DNA of 64,000 bases from GCA-003244245 sp963822695 (GCA_963822695.1 CAWGJH010000002.1:1-64000); one strand, 5' to 3'. Positions 17,229-26,539 are shown, numbered from the stretch's first letter. Made by a program: numbers and translations. The notes: generated by a model from the letters alone, not told the origin.

Positions 17229-17851
17229 GGGATCCTCGCTGTGATCGTGCTGGCGCCCGGCCGATCCCCATCGACCACGTCAACCGTCCCGCCTAACGGC
17301 CGTGCCCGGTCGTCAACGAGGTACGCGTGGCGAACGTCGACACCGAAGACCGAGAGCATGAGCTCGTCACGCTCCCTCCGGACCACCACCTCCACCGCCG
17401 GTGCACCGGCCGGCAGCGATGCCAGGCACTCCGCCATGGCAAAGTAGGCGGCACCCTCCGCCGCGAGTCCGAACCGCTCCCCTGATTCCACGATCACGAC
17501 CGGTTTCCCCATCCGGTCAGCCACTTCCCGCAGCGCCGGACCCAGGCCAGCCTCGTTCAGCAGTGGCGGGTAGAGCTTGTCGGCGACATCCCGCAACTCC
17601 TCCAGTACAGCGTGCAACTCGTCCTGAAGCTCGCCTACACAGGCTTGCAATGCCGCTGGTTCGGGTGGGGTATCGTGCTGGACGAGGCCGAGGCGCAGGG
17701 TCAACGCCGAGATCCGTAACGCTGCCCCGTCATGCAGCTGCCGCTCGAGGAGCCTGCGGCACATCCACTGATCTTTTTCCTGGCGGCGGCACGCCTCGAC
17801 CGGGGTCTCATGCGGGTGATCACCGTCGCGGTGGCCGGACCCGAAAACCAT
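17219..17851 (-). CDS. Soluble HisKA_3 protein with degenerate ATPase domain
   Basis: 210 aa, no membrane segment. The dimerisation box QLHDGAALRISALTLRLG has the phospho-acceptor His at residue 40, but no N-box or DxGxG is found: the corresponding region reads MAECLASLPAG and the C-terminus lacks the ATP lid. It is the first gene of the sensor operon. It may receive phosphate by trans-phosphorylation or act as a phosphatase or scaffold, which is inferred. The ATG at 17851 follows a GAGGATGCAGAG segment. Its proposed partners are the next three genes downstream on the - strand. Confidence 0.8.
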   Translation of the reverse strand: MVFGSGHRDGDHPHETPVEACRRQEKDQWMCRRLLERQLHDGAALRISALTLRLGLVQHDTPPEPAALQACVGELQDELHAVLEELRDVADKLYPPLLNEAGLGPALREVADRMGKPVVIVESGERFGLAAEGAAYFAMAECLASLPAGAPAVEVVVRRERDELMLSVFGVDVRHAYLVDDRARPLGGTVDVVDGDRPGASTITARIPCE

Positions 17852-17945
17852 CTCTGCATCCTCGGTGGAGGTCGGGGGAAAGGAAAGGGGGTGCTCCCCA
17901 CCATCGAGGTGGGGTAAACCCGCCTACGAGTACATGCTCCGTAGC

Positions 17946-18032
17946 TTAAAGTTACGAGAAGTATTTAAATGAGTCCTTTGGTTATCTTATAGTTGGCGGC
18001 TATCAATGATTCATGTAACTATAAGTTACGAG
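17946..18032 (+). promoter_or_regulatory. AT-rich operator region with AGTTACGAG repeats and a GTAACT palindrome
   Basis: A marked AT-rich stretch between the divergent sensor operon and the Hsp70-fusion gene. It holds AGTTACGAG twice (17950-17958, 18024-18032) and the palindrome GTAACT-ATA-AGTTAC (18015-18029). The sequence ends 24 bp before the GTG start. Likely binding site for a repressor or activator. Confidence 0.5.
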
Positions 18033-18055
18033 GTGGCCCGGTCCAGGGAGCCGTT

Positions 18056-20476
18056 GTGAGCTATAGCCTCGGGGTGGACCTCGGCACGACGTTCGTCGCT
18101 GCCGCGCTGTCCACAGCGACCAGAGTAGAAATGTTCACGCTCGGTGATCGCTCGGTGGTGGTTCCTGCGGCCGTATATCTCCGGGAGGACGGCACTGCGG
18201 TCACCGGAGAGGCCGCCGGCTTGCGCGTGGTGAGCAGCCCGGACCGCGTCGGTCGGGAGTTCAAGCGCCGGCTGGGCAACCCGACGCCGGTGATACTCGG
18301 TGGTCAGCCGCACGCTGTCACCACGCTGCTCGGCTTCCTGCTGCGGGATGTCCTGCTGAAAGTTACCGAGACCGAAGGCGAACCACCGGACCGCGTCGTG
18401 CTGACCCACCCGGCCATCTGGGGTCCATTCCGGCGTGCGCTGTTCGAGGAAGTTCCACACCTGGTGGGGTTGGAGAACGCGCACCTGGTAACTGAGCCCG
18501 AAGCCGCCGCAGCGCACTATGCCGCGTCCCGGCAGTTGGACGATGGCCAGATCGTGGCGGTGTACGACCTCGGCGGCGGTACCTTCGATGCCACCGTCCT
18601 GCGCAAACACCCCGGCGGCGTCGAGATCCTCGGCACCCCGGAGGGCATCGAACGGCTCGGCGGTGTCGATTTCGATGACGCGATCCTGTCCTACGTCAAC
18701 TACGCCGCCGGTGGCGCGCTCAGCGAGCTGGACCCGCGGGACCCGCAGATCATCGTCGCGCTCGCCCGGCTGCGGCAGGACTGCATCCTGGCCAAGGAGG
18801 CGCTCTCGGCGGACACCGAGACAATCCTCCCGGTCTTCCTCCCCGGCCGGCACTTCAACGTGCGCATCACCCGGTCGGACTTTGAGGACATGGTGCGGGC
18901 CCCGATCGAGTCCACCATCGGAGCGTTGTCCCGGACGCTGCAGTCGGCTCAGATCGAGCCTGCGGACCTCAGCGCTGTGCTGCTGGTGGGCGGATCGTCG
19001 CGCATCCCGTTGGTCGCCCGGATGGTGTCAGCCGAGTTGGGACGTCCCACGGTTGTCGACACACATCCCAAGTATGCCGTCGCGCTCGGTGCCGCCACGT
19101 TGGCCGCGCAGCACGCCTATCTCTCATCCCACCACAACGGGCAGCCCTACGATGGGTGGCCTGTCAGTCACCGCGCGGCGGCCTCGCCCGGAGCGCTTCC
19201 GACGCCGCGCACGCCGTCGCACGACACGGTGCCCTCGGCCGCCCGCACCACTCGCGAGGGCGGCGCGTTGCGCTCCGATGCGATCGGAGAGGCCCCTGCC
19301 CCGAAGGCGGCATTGCGGCCTCCGCCACTGGTCAACACGCCGCTGCGGAACGACCGTCATCCGGGAGCGGGGACCGGGCCGGGCCCGCCCCGAATCGCCT
19401 CGGGTACGGAGGGCTCCACCACAATCGACCCGATCATCCCGCTGCTGGTGCTGGCTGGCTTGACTGCGCTCGTCGTGTTCGTCAGCACCATCCTCTTCCA
19501 GGCGCCTTCGCTGTCTGGTTCTTCACCCGAGTCCGCACCGACCGTGGCCGGGACCGCCGGACCGGAGGTTGCGATACCCGCCCTCGGCGCCACCATCGCG
19601 GTCGGGAACACTCCCAGCTTTGTCGCAGTCTCCCCGACCGGTCGGCAGGCCTACGTCGCTAACGGGAACGCGGGAGTCGTCACCGTGGTGGACACCGCGG
19701 TCAACCGAGTGACCGCGACGGTCCCCATCGCGGCAGGTCCGCCCCAGTACCTCGCGTTCGCGCCGGGCGGCCACAGGCTGTACATCAGCGTCTTCAACGA
19801 CCAGCAGACGATCCATGCGGTCAACGTGCTCGATACCGCGTCGAACACCGTGATCGCAACGATCCCGCAGCCGGCACGCCCGTTCCTCCCGGCGGTCGCC
19901 CCGGACGGGAAGCGACTCTTCGTTCCTAATCACGACATTGCAGCTGTTTCAGTGATCGATACCGCCACCAACGCGATCATCGCACAAATCAAGGTCGCAC
20001 CGAACCCGCATTGGGTCGCGTTCTCCCTCGATGGCCGCCTCGCCTATACAGCCAATCACGAGTCCAACGTGGTTTCGGTGATCGACACCGCCACCCTCAG
20101 GGTTCTTGCCACGATACCGGTCGGGACCAGCCCACATAGCGTTGCGGTAAGCCCCGACCGCCCCTTGGTCGCTGACGTGAACTACGACAGCAACTCCGTC
20201 ACGGAGATCGATACCACGACGAACAAGGTCGTTGCGACCATACCGGTCGGGCGCAATCCCCGGGATATCGCCTGGGCTCCCGACGGGCGGTTCGCCTACG
20301 TGGTCAACGAGGGCAGCGACAGTATCTCCGTGATTGATGCCCGGACCAATCAAGTGACGGCGACCATCCCGACCGGGGGCAGCCCGAACGCCATCGCGAT
20401 ACTGTCCAATGGTCGAAAGGCCTATGTGAGCAATGCGGACAGCGGAACGCTGACCACCGTGGAGCTCACTGGCTGA
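18056..20476 (+). CDS. Hsp70-type ATPase fused to a YVTN beta-propeller through one membrane helix
   Basis: 806 aa from the GTG at 18056, with GGGAG upstream. The N-terminus (1-360) is a DnaK-like actin-fold ATPase: DLGTT near residue 8, TEPEAAAAHYA, YDLGGGTFD near 170 and LLVGGSSRIP near 309. No DnaK substrate-binding domain follows. A Pro/Arg-rich linker leads to a single helix, IIPLLVLAGLTALVVF, around 460. The outer part (510-806) is six or seven YVTN repeats of about 42 residues with motifs such as VSVIDTATN and VIATIPVG, as in surface beta-propellers. It would link cytoplasmic ATPase to extracytoplasmic repeats. It overlaps the ECF sigma gene end. Confidence 0.9.
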   Translation: MSYSLGVDLGTTFVAAALSTATRVEMFTLGDRSVVVPAAVYLREDGTAVTGEAAGLRVVSSPDRVGREFKRRLGNPTPVILGGQPHAVTTLLGFLLRDVLLKVTETEGEPPDRVVLTHPAIWGPFRRALFEEVPHLVGLENAHLVTEPEAAAAHYAASRQLDDGQIVAVYDLGGGTFDATVLRKHPGGVEILGTPEGIERLGGVDFDDAILSYVNYAAGGALSELDPRDPQIIVALARLRQDCILAKEALSADTETILPVFLPGRHFNVRITRSDFEDMVRAPIESTIGALSRTLQSAQIEPADLSAVLLVGGSSRIPLVARMVSAELGRPTVVDTHPKYAVALGAATLAAQHAYLSSHHNGQPYDGWPVSHRAAASPGALPTPRTPSHDTVPSAARTTREGGALRSDAIGEAPAPKAALRPPPLVNTPLRNDRHPGAGTGPGPPRIASGTEGSTTIDPIIPLLVLAGLTALVVFVSTILFQAPSLSGSSPESAPTVAGTAGPEVAIPALGATIAVGNTPSFVAVSPTGRQAYVANGNAGVVTVVDTAVNRVTATVPIAAGPPQYLAFAPGGHRLYISVFNDQQTIHAVNVLDTASNTVIATIPQPARPFLPAVAPDGKRLFVPNHDIAAVSVIDTATNAIIAQIKVAPNPHWVAFSLDGRLAYTANHESNVVSVIDTATLRVLATIPVGTSPHSVAVSPDRPLVADVNYDSNSVTEIDTTTNKVVATIPVGRNPRDIAWAPDGRFAYVVNEGSDSISVIDARTNQVTATIPTGGSPNAIAILSNGRKAYVSNADSGTLTTVELTG

Positions 20477-21189
20477 TCACAGACCCCCTTGTGAGCCGTC
20501 GGCGTGCAGCTCAGGAGCTTGTCACGAGGCGCCTTGTGGGCGCACCCGGACCTGGTACAGCGCACGGTGTTGAGGCGGTAGCGGTTGTTATCGGCTGGCC
20601 GCCGTCCCAGTCCGTGTTCGTTGAGCTTGCCGTGAAGCTGCTGCAGGGCCCGCTGTCGGGTGGGTCCGATCGCGCCGGGCGGGATTCCGACGGTGCGGGC
20701 GAGTTCGGCGTAAGGCCGGGGGTGGTCGGTGAACAGCGCCTGTAGCAGGGCCCGTTGGCGGGGCGGCAACTCCTCGATGAGGCGCCACAGCGTCTGTGCG
20801 ACATCGGCCTCGATGGCCTGCTGCTCTGGGCCCACCGACGGGTCGGCGACAGTGTCAACCACCGTTTCGAGGAGGTCCGGGGTGCGCTTCGCTTGGCGCA
20901 GGATACGCAGGCATTCGTGGCGGGCTGTGGTGGTCAGCCACCCGCCCAGCCGTTCTGGCCACAGCACGTGGTGGGTGTTCTCGGCCAGTCGCAGCCACGT
21001 TGTCTGGACCGCGTCGAGCGCGTCGGCGTCCTGCAACCGGAACGACCGCACCGTCGCCAACACCAGCTTGCCATACCGTCGCACGATTTCTTCCCAGGCC
21101 GCCGGGTCGCCGTCACTCGCCCGCGCCAGCAGGTCCGCGTCTTTACCTGTGGCGCTAGCGGGGGTGCAGCCGCTCGTGGCAGTTGTCAT
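20422..21189 (-). CDS. ECF-type RNA polymerase sigma factor
   Basis: 255 aa from the ATG at 21189; AGGAAG lies about 12 nt upstream. Region 2: DGDPAAWEEIVRRYGKLV, DALDAVQTTWLRLAEN and LGGWLTTTARHECLR. Region 4: ELPPRQRALLQALFTDHPRPYAELARTVGIPPGA, with the expected HTH. A tail of about 60 residues beyond sigma4 is Cys-containing (RCTRSGCAH, SCTPT) and ends inside the Hsp70-fusion gene, overlapping by 55 bp on the other strand. No anti-sigma factor is adjacent. The upstream extension to 21402 is rejected as it lacks a start with a ribosome site. Confidence 0.85.
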   Translation of the reverse strand: MTTATSGCTPASATGKDADLLARASDGDPAAWEEIVRRYGKLVLATVRSFRLQDADALDAVQTTWLRLAENTHHVLWPERLGGWLTTTARHECLRILRQAKRTPDLLETVVDTVADPSVGPEQQAIEADVAQTLWRLIEELPPRQRALLQALFTDHPRPYAELARTVGIPPGAIGPTRQRALQQLHGKLNEHGLGRRPADNNRYRLNTVRCTRSGCAHKAPRDKLLSCTPTAHKGVCDQPVSSTVVSVPLSALLT

Positions 21190-21423
21190 CGAAATCACGA
21201 TCTTCCTGCCACGGTTGATCCTCTGGCTATGCCTTGCCGATCGGACGGGAAGGTGCTTGTTTCCCTGGTAGTGGCTGCTGACGAGGCTGCCACCGGCACT
21301 GGGCACGATCGATGGTGCGCTCCCCCTCATTCGGCGGGGCGGTCCCCCGTCCCCAGGTAGGGCTAGCCCTCGGTTGGGCAGCCACCGCCGGGTCGCGCTC
21401 ATGACGTATGTGCCGGTAGCGCG

Positions 21424-23397
21424 CTAACTGCGTAAGCGCAGGGCCGCGACCACTCGCCCGACTCGCGGATCGCGCTGCAGCTGTTCCAAGGTCACCGGTA
21501 ACGGCAGCCGCCAGTTGGGGTACTCGTCGATGGTGCCGGGCAGGTTGGGTTGCCGTATCTCGCCCACCACGTCATAGGGGGAGGCCAGCAGCAGCCGGCA
21601 GGGCGTGCGGGCCAGCAGTGCGTGCATCGCCACCACGATCTCCTCTTCGCTCTCAGTGTCCAGCTCAGCGTCCAGCAGGCCCTCGGCGCGCAGCAGACTG
21701 ATCAGCTCCGCGCGTTCGGCTGCCGCCTGGGCCCACTCGGCCGCGTCGTCGTTCAGGAGCCCCAGCGCGGCGCGCGCCCGCACGTGTTCCCCGCGGAGAA
21801 AGCCGACCGCGGTGGGCAGGTCGTGGGTAGAGATGCTGGCTGCCGCTTGCTGCGGCCAGCGTTGCGGAACCAGCAGCGGCGTGCCGGGGGCCTGCTCGTC
21901 GCGGGCGAACCACAGCACCGCGCAACCCAGCATCCGCTGCGTTGCCAGCGTCTCGGTGACCTCCGGCTCCACGGTGCCCAGGTCCTCGCCGATCACCACC
22001 GCGCCGGCCCGGTGCGCCTCCAGCGCCAGCGCCGCGAGCATGGCCGCAGCGTCGTAGCGCACATAGGTGCCCTGAGCCGGGGACGCCCCGGGCGGCACCC
22101 ACCACAGCCGCCACAGGCCGGCGACGTGGTCGATGCGCAGCCCGTCGGCGTGTGCGAGCACGGCGCGCAGCATGTCTCGGTATGCGGCGTATCCGGTGCC
22201 GGCCAGCCGGTCCGGGCGCCATGGCGGCAGTCCCCAGTTCTGTCCCTGCTGGTTGAACGTGTCCGGCGGGGCGCCGACGGTGACCCCGGTGGCGAGCACG
22301 TCCTGCAGCGCCCAGGCGTCGGCGCCCTCCGGGTCCACCCCGACGGCGAGGTCGTGCACCACCCCGATGGCCATCCCGTGGGCGGCGTCCCTCGCGGCGG
22401 CCAGCTGCTCGTTGCACTGCTGCTGCACCCAGGCGTGAAACGCCACCTGCTGCGGGTCCGCGCTCGCCGTCGCCGGGTGCTGCAGCTCACGGGGCCAGCG
22501 CGACCAGTGCGGGCCGTGCCGCTGCGCGAGCGCACAGAACGTCGCGAAGTCGCGTAACCCCTCCGGCATCACCGGGCACGGCGTGCCCTCGGCCTGCCAG
22601 AGCAGCTCCAACGCGGCCCGCTTGGCTCGCCAGACGGCGTCGTGGTCGATCCGCTCGCCCGTCGAGTCGGCCCCTCTCGAGTGGATCCCCTGAGAATGAA
22701 TCCCCTGAGAATGAATCCACAGGGCGTCCACCTCGGCCCGTAGCACCGGGTCGGCGCGGCGGTAGGCGCCGAGGTCCGTGATCCGCAGATAGAGCGGGTT
22801 GATGAAGCGGCGGCTGGACGGGCTATACGGCGAGGGCTGCACCGGGCAGGTCGGGGTCACCGCGTGCAGCGGATTGACCAGCACGGCACCGCTGCCGTGC
22901 GCGGTGGCCGTCCACGTGAGGAACTCGCTCAAGTCGGCGAGGTCCCCGATGCCCCACGACTTAGCCGAGCGCAGAGCGTAGAGCTGCAGCATCCAGCCCC
23001 AGGTGCGCGGTGGCTCGGGCAGCGTGGGTGGGGCCACCAGCACGGTGGTGTGCTCCTCGTCGCTGGTCAGCGAGTACCAGCCGGGCGCAAGACTGGCGGG
23101 GAGCGCCCCGCTGACCGGTATCTCGGTGCCGTGCTCATCCGTGAGCACGCCGGGATTCCGAATCTTCTGGCGCTGTCCCTGGCGCAGCACCACGGTGCCC
23201 GGCAGCCCGGGTTGTCGAGCTGCGGCCAGCGCGTCTCGGACCTGCGCCGGGGTGTCCGCACTGACGCCGAGCAGCCCGAGCACTCGACGCACCACGTCGG
23301 GGTCGACGTCAACCCGCCGACGCTGCGCGTCCCGGTACCAGGTTGCGACGCCGTGGGCAGCGGCAAGCTCCTCGAGTGCGATGTCCATGCACTCCAT
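21424..23397 (-). CDS. malQ: 4-alpha-glucanotransferase (amylomaltase)
   Basis: 657 aa, GH77 family. Motifs: WGIGDLADL, PSPYSPSSRRFINPLYL, GLRIDHVAGLWRLWW (nucleophile region), VIGEDLGTVEPEV (acid/base region) and ISTHDLPT. It moves alpha-1,4-glucan chains between donors and acceptors in glycogen/maltodextrin turnover. The ATG at 23397 has no clear ribosome site; another ATG lies 9 nt later. A small insertion after residue 230 contains the triplet IHSQGIHSQGIHSRG, encoded by a 15-bp tandem repeat. Actinobacterial MalQ are long, and this size is normal. Monocistronic as seen. Confidence 0.93.
   Translation of the reverse strand: MECMDIALEELAAAHGVATWYRDAQRRRVDVDPDVVRRVLGLLGVSADTPAQVRDALAAARQPGLPGTVVLRQGQRQKIRNPGVLTDEHGTEIPVSGALPASLAPGWYSLTSDEEHTTVLVAPPTLPEPPRTWGWMLQLYALRSAKSWGIGDLADLSEFLTWTATAHGSGAVLVNPLHAVTPTCPVQPSPYSPSSRRFINPLYLRITDLGAYRRADPVLRAEVDALWIHSQGIHSQGIHSRGADSTGERIDHDAVWRAKRAALELLWQAEGTPCPVMPEGLRDFATFCALAQRHGPHWSRWPRELQHPATASADPQQVAFHAWVQQQCNEQLAAARDAAHGMAIGVVHDLAVGVDPEGADAWALQDVLATGVTVGAPPDTFNQQGQNWGLPPWRPDRLAGTGYAAYRDMLRAVLAHADGLRIDHVAGLWRLWWVPPGASPAQGTYVRYDAAAMLAALALEAHRAGAVVIGEDLGTVEPEVTETLATQRMLGCAVLWFARDEQAPGTPLLVPQRWPQQAAASISTHDLPTAVGFLRGEHVRARAALGLLNDDAAEWAQAAAERAELISLLRAEGLLDAELDTESEEEIVVAMHALLARTPCRLLLASPYDVVGEIRQPNLPGTIDEYPNWRLPLPVTLEQLQRDPRVGRVVAALRLRS
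22681..22723. repeat. Three 15-bp tandem units inside malQ
   Basis: The unit GAATCCCCTGAGAAT and near-copies occur back to back, adding five residues each (IHSQG, IHSQG, IHSRG). Copies keep the reading frame. Likely a variable surface loop. Confidence 0.7.
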
Positions 23398-23785
23398 GCT
23401 GACAGGCGGCCGCGGAATTGTGGGATGCCGATGAACCTGCGTTGCCGATCGACCGTTGGTCGCGGATCGGATTGATCAAGTGGCGACGCAACACTAAAGA
23501 AGCTATCCTGCGGCCAAGTGAGTTAAGACTAATCTCACTTTCCGTAACTGTCTCGGTTCGGAATGACGATTAATTGGAGGTGAATGATGACCCCTGTCTG
23601 CACTCTCGCTCTCGCCCCCGCGGGCTCCCCTCGCGGTGTCGAGATCGGCCAGTCTAGGGCGCAGGTCGGCTGAGTTTTCCCAGCTGACCTGCACCCAATC
23701 CGCCCAATCCACCCGAACGGTAGGAGCTGATCGGGGGCTGTGGGCGGGGGAGGACGCAGCCCTTGAGCCACCGTGGGAGGCCTGT
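23398..23785. other. Intergenic region between malQ and GGDEF-EAL gene
   Basis: 388 bp between divergent genes. No convincing small gene. It contains an inverted repeat AAGTGAG-11 nt-CTCACTT (23516-23540) and a GGAGG (23577-23581) not followed by a sensible ORF. Promoters for both genes should lie here, but I could not place hexamers with confidence. Confidence 0.4.
23516..23540. promoter_or_regulatory. Inverted repeat AAGTGAG-N11-CTCACTT
   Basis: Perfect 7-bp arms 11 nt apart in the malQ/GGDEF-EAL divergent region. Candidate operator. No known consensus matched with certainty. Confidence 0.3.
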
Positions 23786-26359
23786 GTGCAGGTGAGATGG
23801 CGCCCGCCGGGCGCCGTGCTATCGCGCGGACGAGCCGTGACCTCGACTGCCTTCGTTGCCATTCTCACCCTCACCGCCGGGGTGGCTGGGGCCGTTGTGG
23901 TGGGTACGGTTCCCGTTAAGCCAGGCCTTGGCACGCTGCTCGGTGCTCTCGGGCTGGCGGCGGGATTCTCGATCGCCCGAGTCCTGGCGATCGAGGTCGA
24001 GGTCCGCCGCGACACCGCACGGATCCATCTCACCGAGATCCCGCTGGTCTTCGGCCTGTTGTACGTACCTAGCCCGGTGGTGCTGGCGGCCTATGTCGGC
24101 GTGACGGTCATTGCCCGGCTGCTGCGCCGCGACACCTGGCCCAAGCTACTGTTCAACGTCTCCTACGCGATCCTCAGCGTCGCGGTCACCGACCTGCTGG
24201 CCCGCGTGGTGTTCCAGCCGAACTGGCCCTGGCCGCCGCGATGGATCGCGGTGCTCGCCGGGTTCGCCATCGCCCACACCATCACGTCCTGGCTGACATG
24301 GGCCTTCATCGCGCTGCTGGACCACCGGCGTCCTGGTGAGAGTGAGCACCCAGTGGTGCACGTCTACCTCACCGGCCTGCTCAACGCTGGGCTCGGGATC
24401 ACCGCTGCGGGAATGGTGCGAACGGTGCCCTGGGGTGTGGTGCTGGTAGGCCTGCTGGTGGTGACGGCGACCGCAGTCTACCGCGCCTACTACGGGCTGC
24501 TTCGCGACCATCGTGACCTCGGCGTGCTCAACGACCTGAGCCTGCGGGTGGCCGCCGTCGGACGAAATGGCGTTGGGCGGGGTGGCGAGGACGAACCGGA
24601 ACTGGACGAGGGTGCCTGGTATACCGCCATGGAGCTGGTCCGCGAGCAGCTCAACGCCAACCGCGTCGTGCTGCACCGGATATCTGCCCACGGCGGGTCA
24701 CACACCGTGGTCGCCGGTCTGCCGCTGCCCCGTCCGCTCTCGCAACACGACCTCAGCGCTGTACTGCCGGTCAGGACCGGGCAGGTGCGGCGTCTGGTGG
24801 ACAGTGGTTGGGACCCGGTCGTCGCCTCCGCCCTGACCACGAGGGCGGCCTCAGAGATGCTCGTGGCGGCGCTGCGGGGCGCCGACCAACTTCTGGGCGT
24901 CATCGAGGTTCATGACCGGCAGAGTCGGTTGCGCGGCTTCGGGGCAGCCGACGTGCGATTGGTCGAGACGTTGGCCAGTCATCTCGCCACCGCGCTGGAC
25001 AACTGCCGGCTCCTTGCCCAGCTCCGACATGACGCCTACCACGACAGCCTCACCAGCCTGCGCAATCGGCTCGGTTTCCGGGAGGCCGCGACCGAGGTAC
25101 TGCGCCGGGACTCGGCACCCTGTGCCGTGATCGTCATCGAGCTCGGGCTGCGGTCGTCGGTGAACGACGCGCTGGGTCACGTCTGGGGCGATCGTGTCGT
25201 CCTGGGCGCGGGCGAGCGGCTTCGCCGAGCTCTGCCAGAGCATGCGCTCACCGCCCGGCTTGAGGGGGACACGTTTGCCGCGCTGCTGGTCAACGTCTGC
25301 TCGCAACGGGCGCTGCAGATGGCCGAGCAGGTGCAGGCGGCGCTGAGCGAGCCCTATCCGGTCAACAAGCTCGCCGTGGAGTGCAGCGCGGTGGTCGGCG
25401 TGGCGCTGACCCTGATCGACGGGATCGAACCCGCTCGGGATGCGGATACCCTGGTACAGCGGGCCGATATGGCCTTGCGCGCCGCCCGCGGCGGCGACGG
25501 GACCGTCCGTAGCTACCTACCCAGCATGGGCCAGGCCAGACTGCGTCGTTTCCAGCTGGTCACCCAGTTCCGCCACGCGCTGGACACCGGGCAAGTCGAT
25601 GTGCACTTCCAGCCCCAGATCGCGCTGTCCACCCGGCAGGTGATCGGGGTGGAGGCGCTGGTGCGCTGGCGCCATCCGGAATTCGGGATGCTCGACCCGG
25701 GGGAATTCGTCACTCTCGTCGAGACCACCGGTCTGATCGACCTGCTCACCGCCTACGTGCTCGACCGCTCCCTGGCGCAGTGCCGTAGCTGGCTGGATCG
25801 TGGGCTGTCCCTGTCGGTCGCGGTCAACCTCTCGGTCCGCAACTTGGCCGACACCGGGTTCCCCCACCAGGTGACCGAGGCGCTGAGGCGGTACCGGGTG
25901 CCTCCCGCGCTCCTGGGTTTCGAGCTCACCGAGTCGGCGGTGATGAGTGATCCGGAGCGGGCGTTGCCGGTGCTGTGCGGGCTGCACGAGCTGGGCGTCC
26001 GCATCGCGGTGGATGACTTCGGTACCGGGTACTCGTCGCTGACCTACCTGCGGCGCCTGCCGGTTGACGAGGTCAAGATCGACAAGAGTTTCGTGCTGGG
26101 CCTGGCCAGTGATCTTGGTGACCTTGCGGTGGTCCGCGCCATCGTCAACCTTGGCCACTCGCTCGGGTTGATCGTCGTCGCGGAGGGCGTCGAGCAGGAT
26201 TCCACCCGGGACCAACTGGTGGAGATGGGCTGTGACGTCGCACAGGGCTTCCTGATCTCCCGTCCGCTCGGGCCGGACCGGTTCGATGCCTGGTTGGCCG
26301 CCCGGACCGTCCGCGCCGCCGGAGCGCGCGAGGAGACCGTGCTCACCCTGGTCCGGTAA
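23786..26359 (+). CDS. Membrane GGDEF-EAL protein, cyclic-di-GMP phosphodiesterase
   Basis: 857 aa from the GTG at 23786, with GGGAGG at 5-nt spacing. The N-terminal 250 residues are hydrophobic (about eight membrane segments), like a MASE-type sensor. A GAF-like section and coiled coil follow. The GGDEF box is degenerate: LEGDTF at about residue 492, so cyclase activity is unlikely. The EAL part is complete: GVEALVRWRHPEFG, ELTESAVM, DDFGTGYSS, KIDKSF and EGVEQ. It probably hydrolyses cyclic di-GMP to pGpG, with GGDEF as a GTP sensor. The frame to 23636 is not used. Next come the tRNA genes. Confidence 0.88.
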   Translation: MQVRWRPPGAVLSRGRAVTSTAFVAILTLTAGVAGAVVVGTVPVKPGLGTLLGALGLAAGFSIARVLAIEVEVRRDTARIHLTEIPLVFGLLYVPSPVVLAAYVGVTVIARLLRRDTWPKLLFNVSYAILSVAVTDLLARVVFQPNWPWPPRWIAVLAGFAIAHTITSWLTWAFIALLDHRRPGESEHPVVHVYLTGLLNAGLGITAAGMVRTVPWGVVLVGLLVVTATAVYRAYYGLLRDHRDLGVLNDLSLRVAAVGRNGVGRGGEDEPELDEGAWYTAMELVREQLNANRVVLHRISAHGGSHTVVAGLPLPRPLSQHDLSAVLPVRTGQVRRLVDSGWDPVVASALTTRAASEMLVAALRGADQLLGVIEVHDRQSRLRGFGAADVRLVETLASHLATALDNCRLLAQLRHDAYHDSLTSLRNRLGFREAATEVLRRDSAPCAVIVIELGLRSSVNDALGHVWGDRVVLGAGERLRRALPEHALTARLEGDTFAALLVNVCSQRALQMAEQVQAALSEPYPVNKLAVECSAVVGVALTLIDGIEPARDADTLVQRADMALRAARGGDGTVRSYLPSMGQARLRRFQLVTQFRHALDTGQVDVHFQPQIALSTRQVIGVEALVRWRHPEFGMLDPGEFVTLVETTGLIDLLTAYVLDRSLAQCRSWLDRGLSLSVAVNLSVRNLADTGFPHQVTEALRRYRVPPALLGFELTESAVMSDPERALPVLCGLHELGVRIAVDDFGTGYSSLTYLRRLPVDEVKIDKSFVLGLASDLGDLAVVRAIVNLGHSLGLIVVAEGVEQDSTRDQLVEMGCDVAQGFLISRPLGPDRFDAWLAARTVRAAGAREETVLTLVR

Positions 26360-26444
26360 CCGCTGGACCGACGGGTGCTGACCGCCGTGAGCTTGGGTGG
26401 ACCGAGGCTGTGTAAGATTGCGGTCGCTCGTTCGCTCGAGCGTC

Positions 26445-26517
26445 GCCCCAATAGCTCAGACGGCAGAGCGTCTCCATGGTAAGGAGAAGGTCTACGGTTC
26501 GATTCCGTATTGGGGCT
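26445..26517 (+). tRNA. tRNA-Thr (anticodon GGT)
   Basis: 73-nt cloverleaf. Acceptor GCCCCAA pairs with TTGGGGC. Anticodon loop ATGGTAA gives GGT. T-loop GTTCGATTC is present. It is the first gene of the classical actinobacterial tRNA-Thr, tRNA-Met, rpmG block. Confidence 0.93.
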
Positions 26518-26539
26518 CGTGGGAGGGGCGCCTGGCGAA

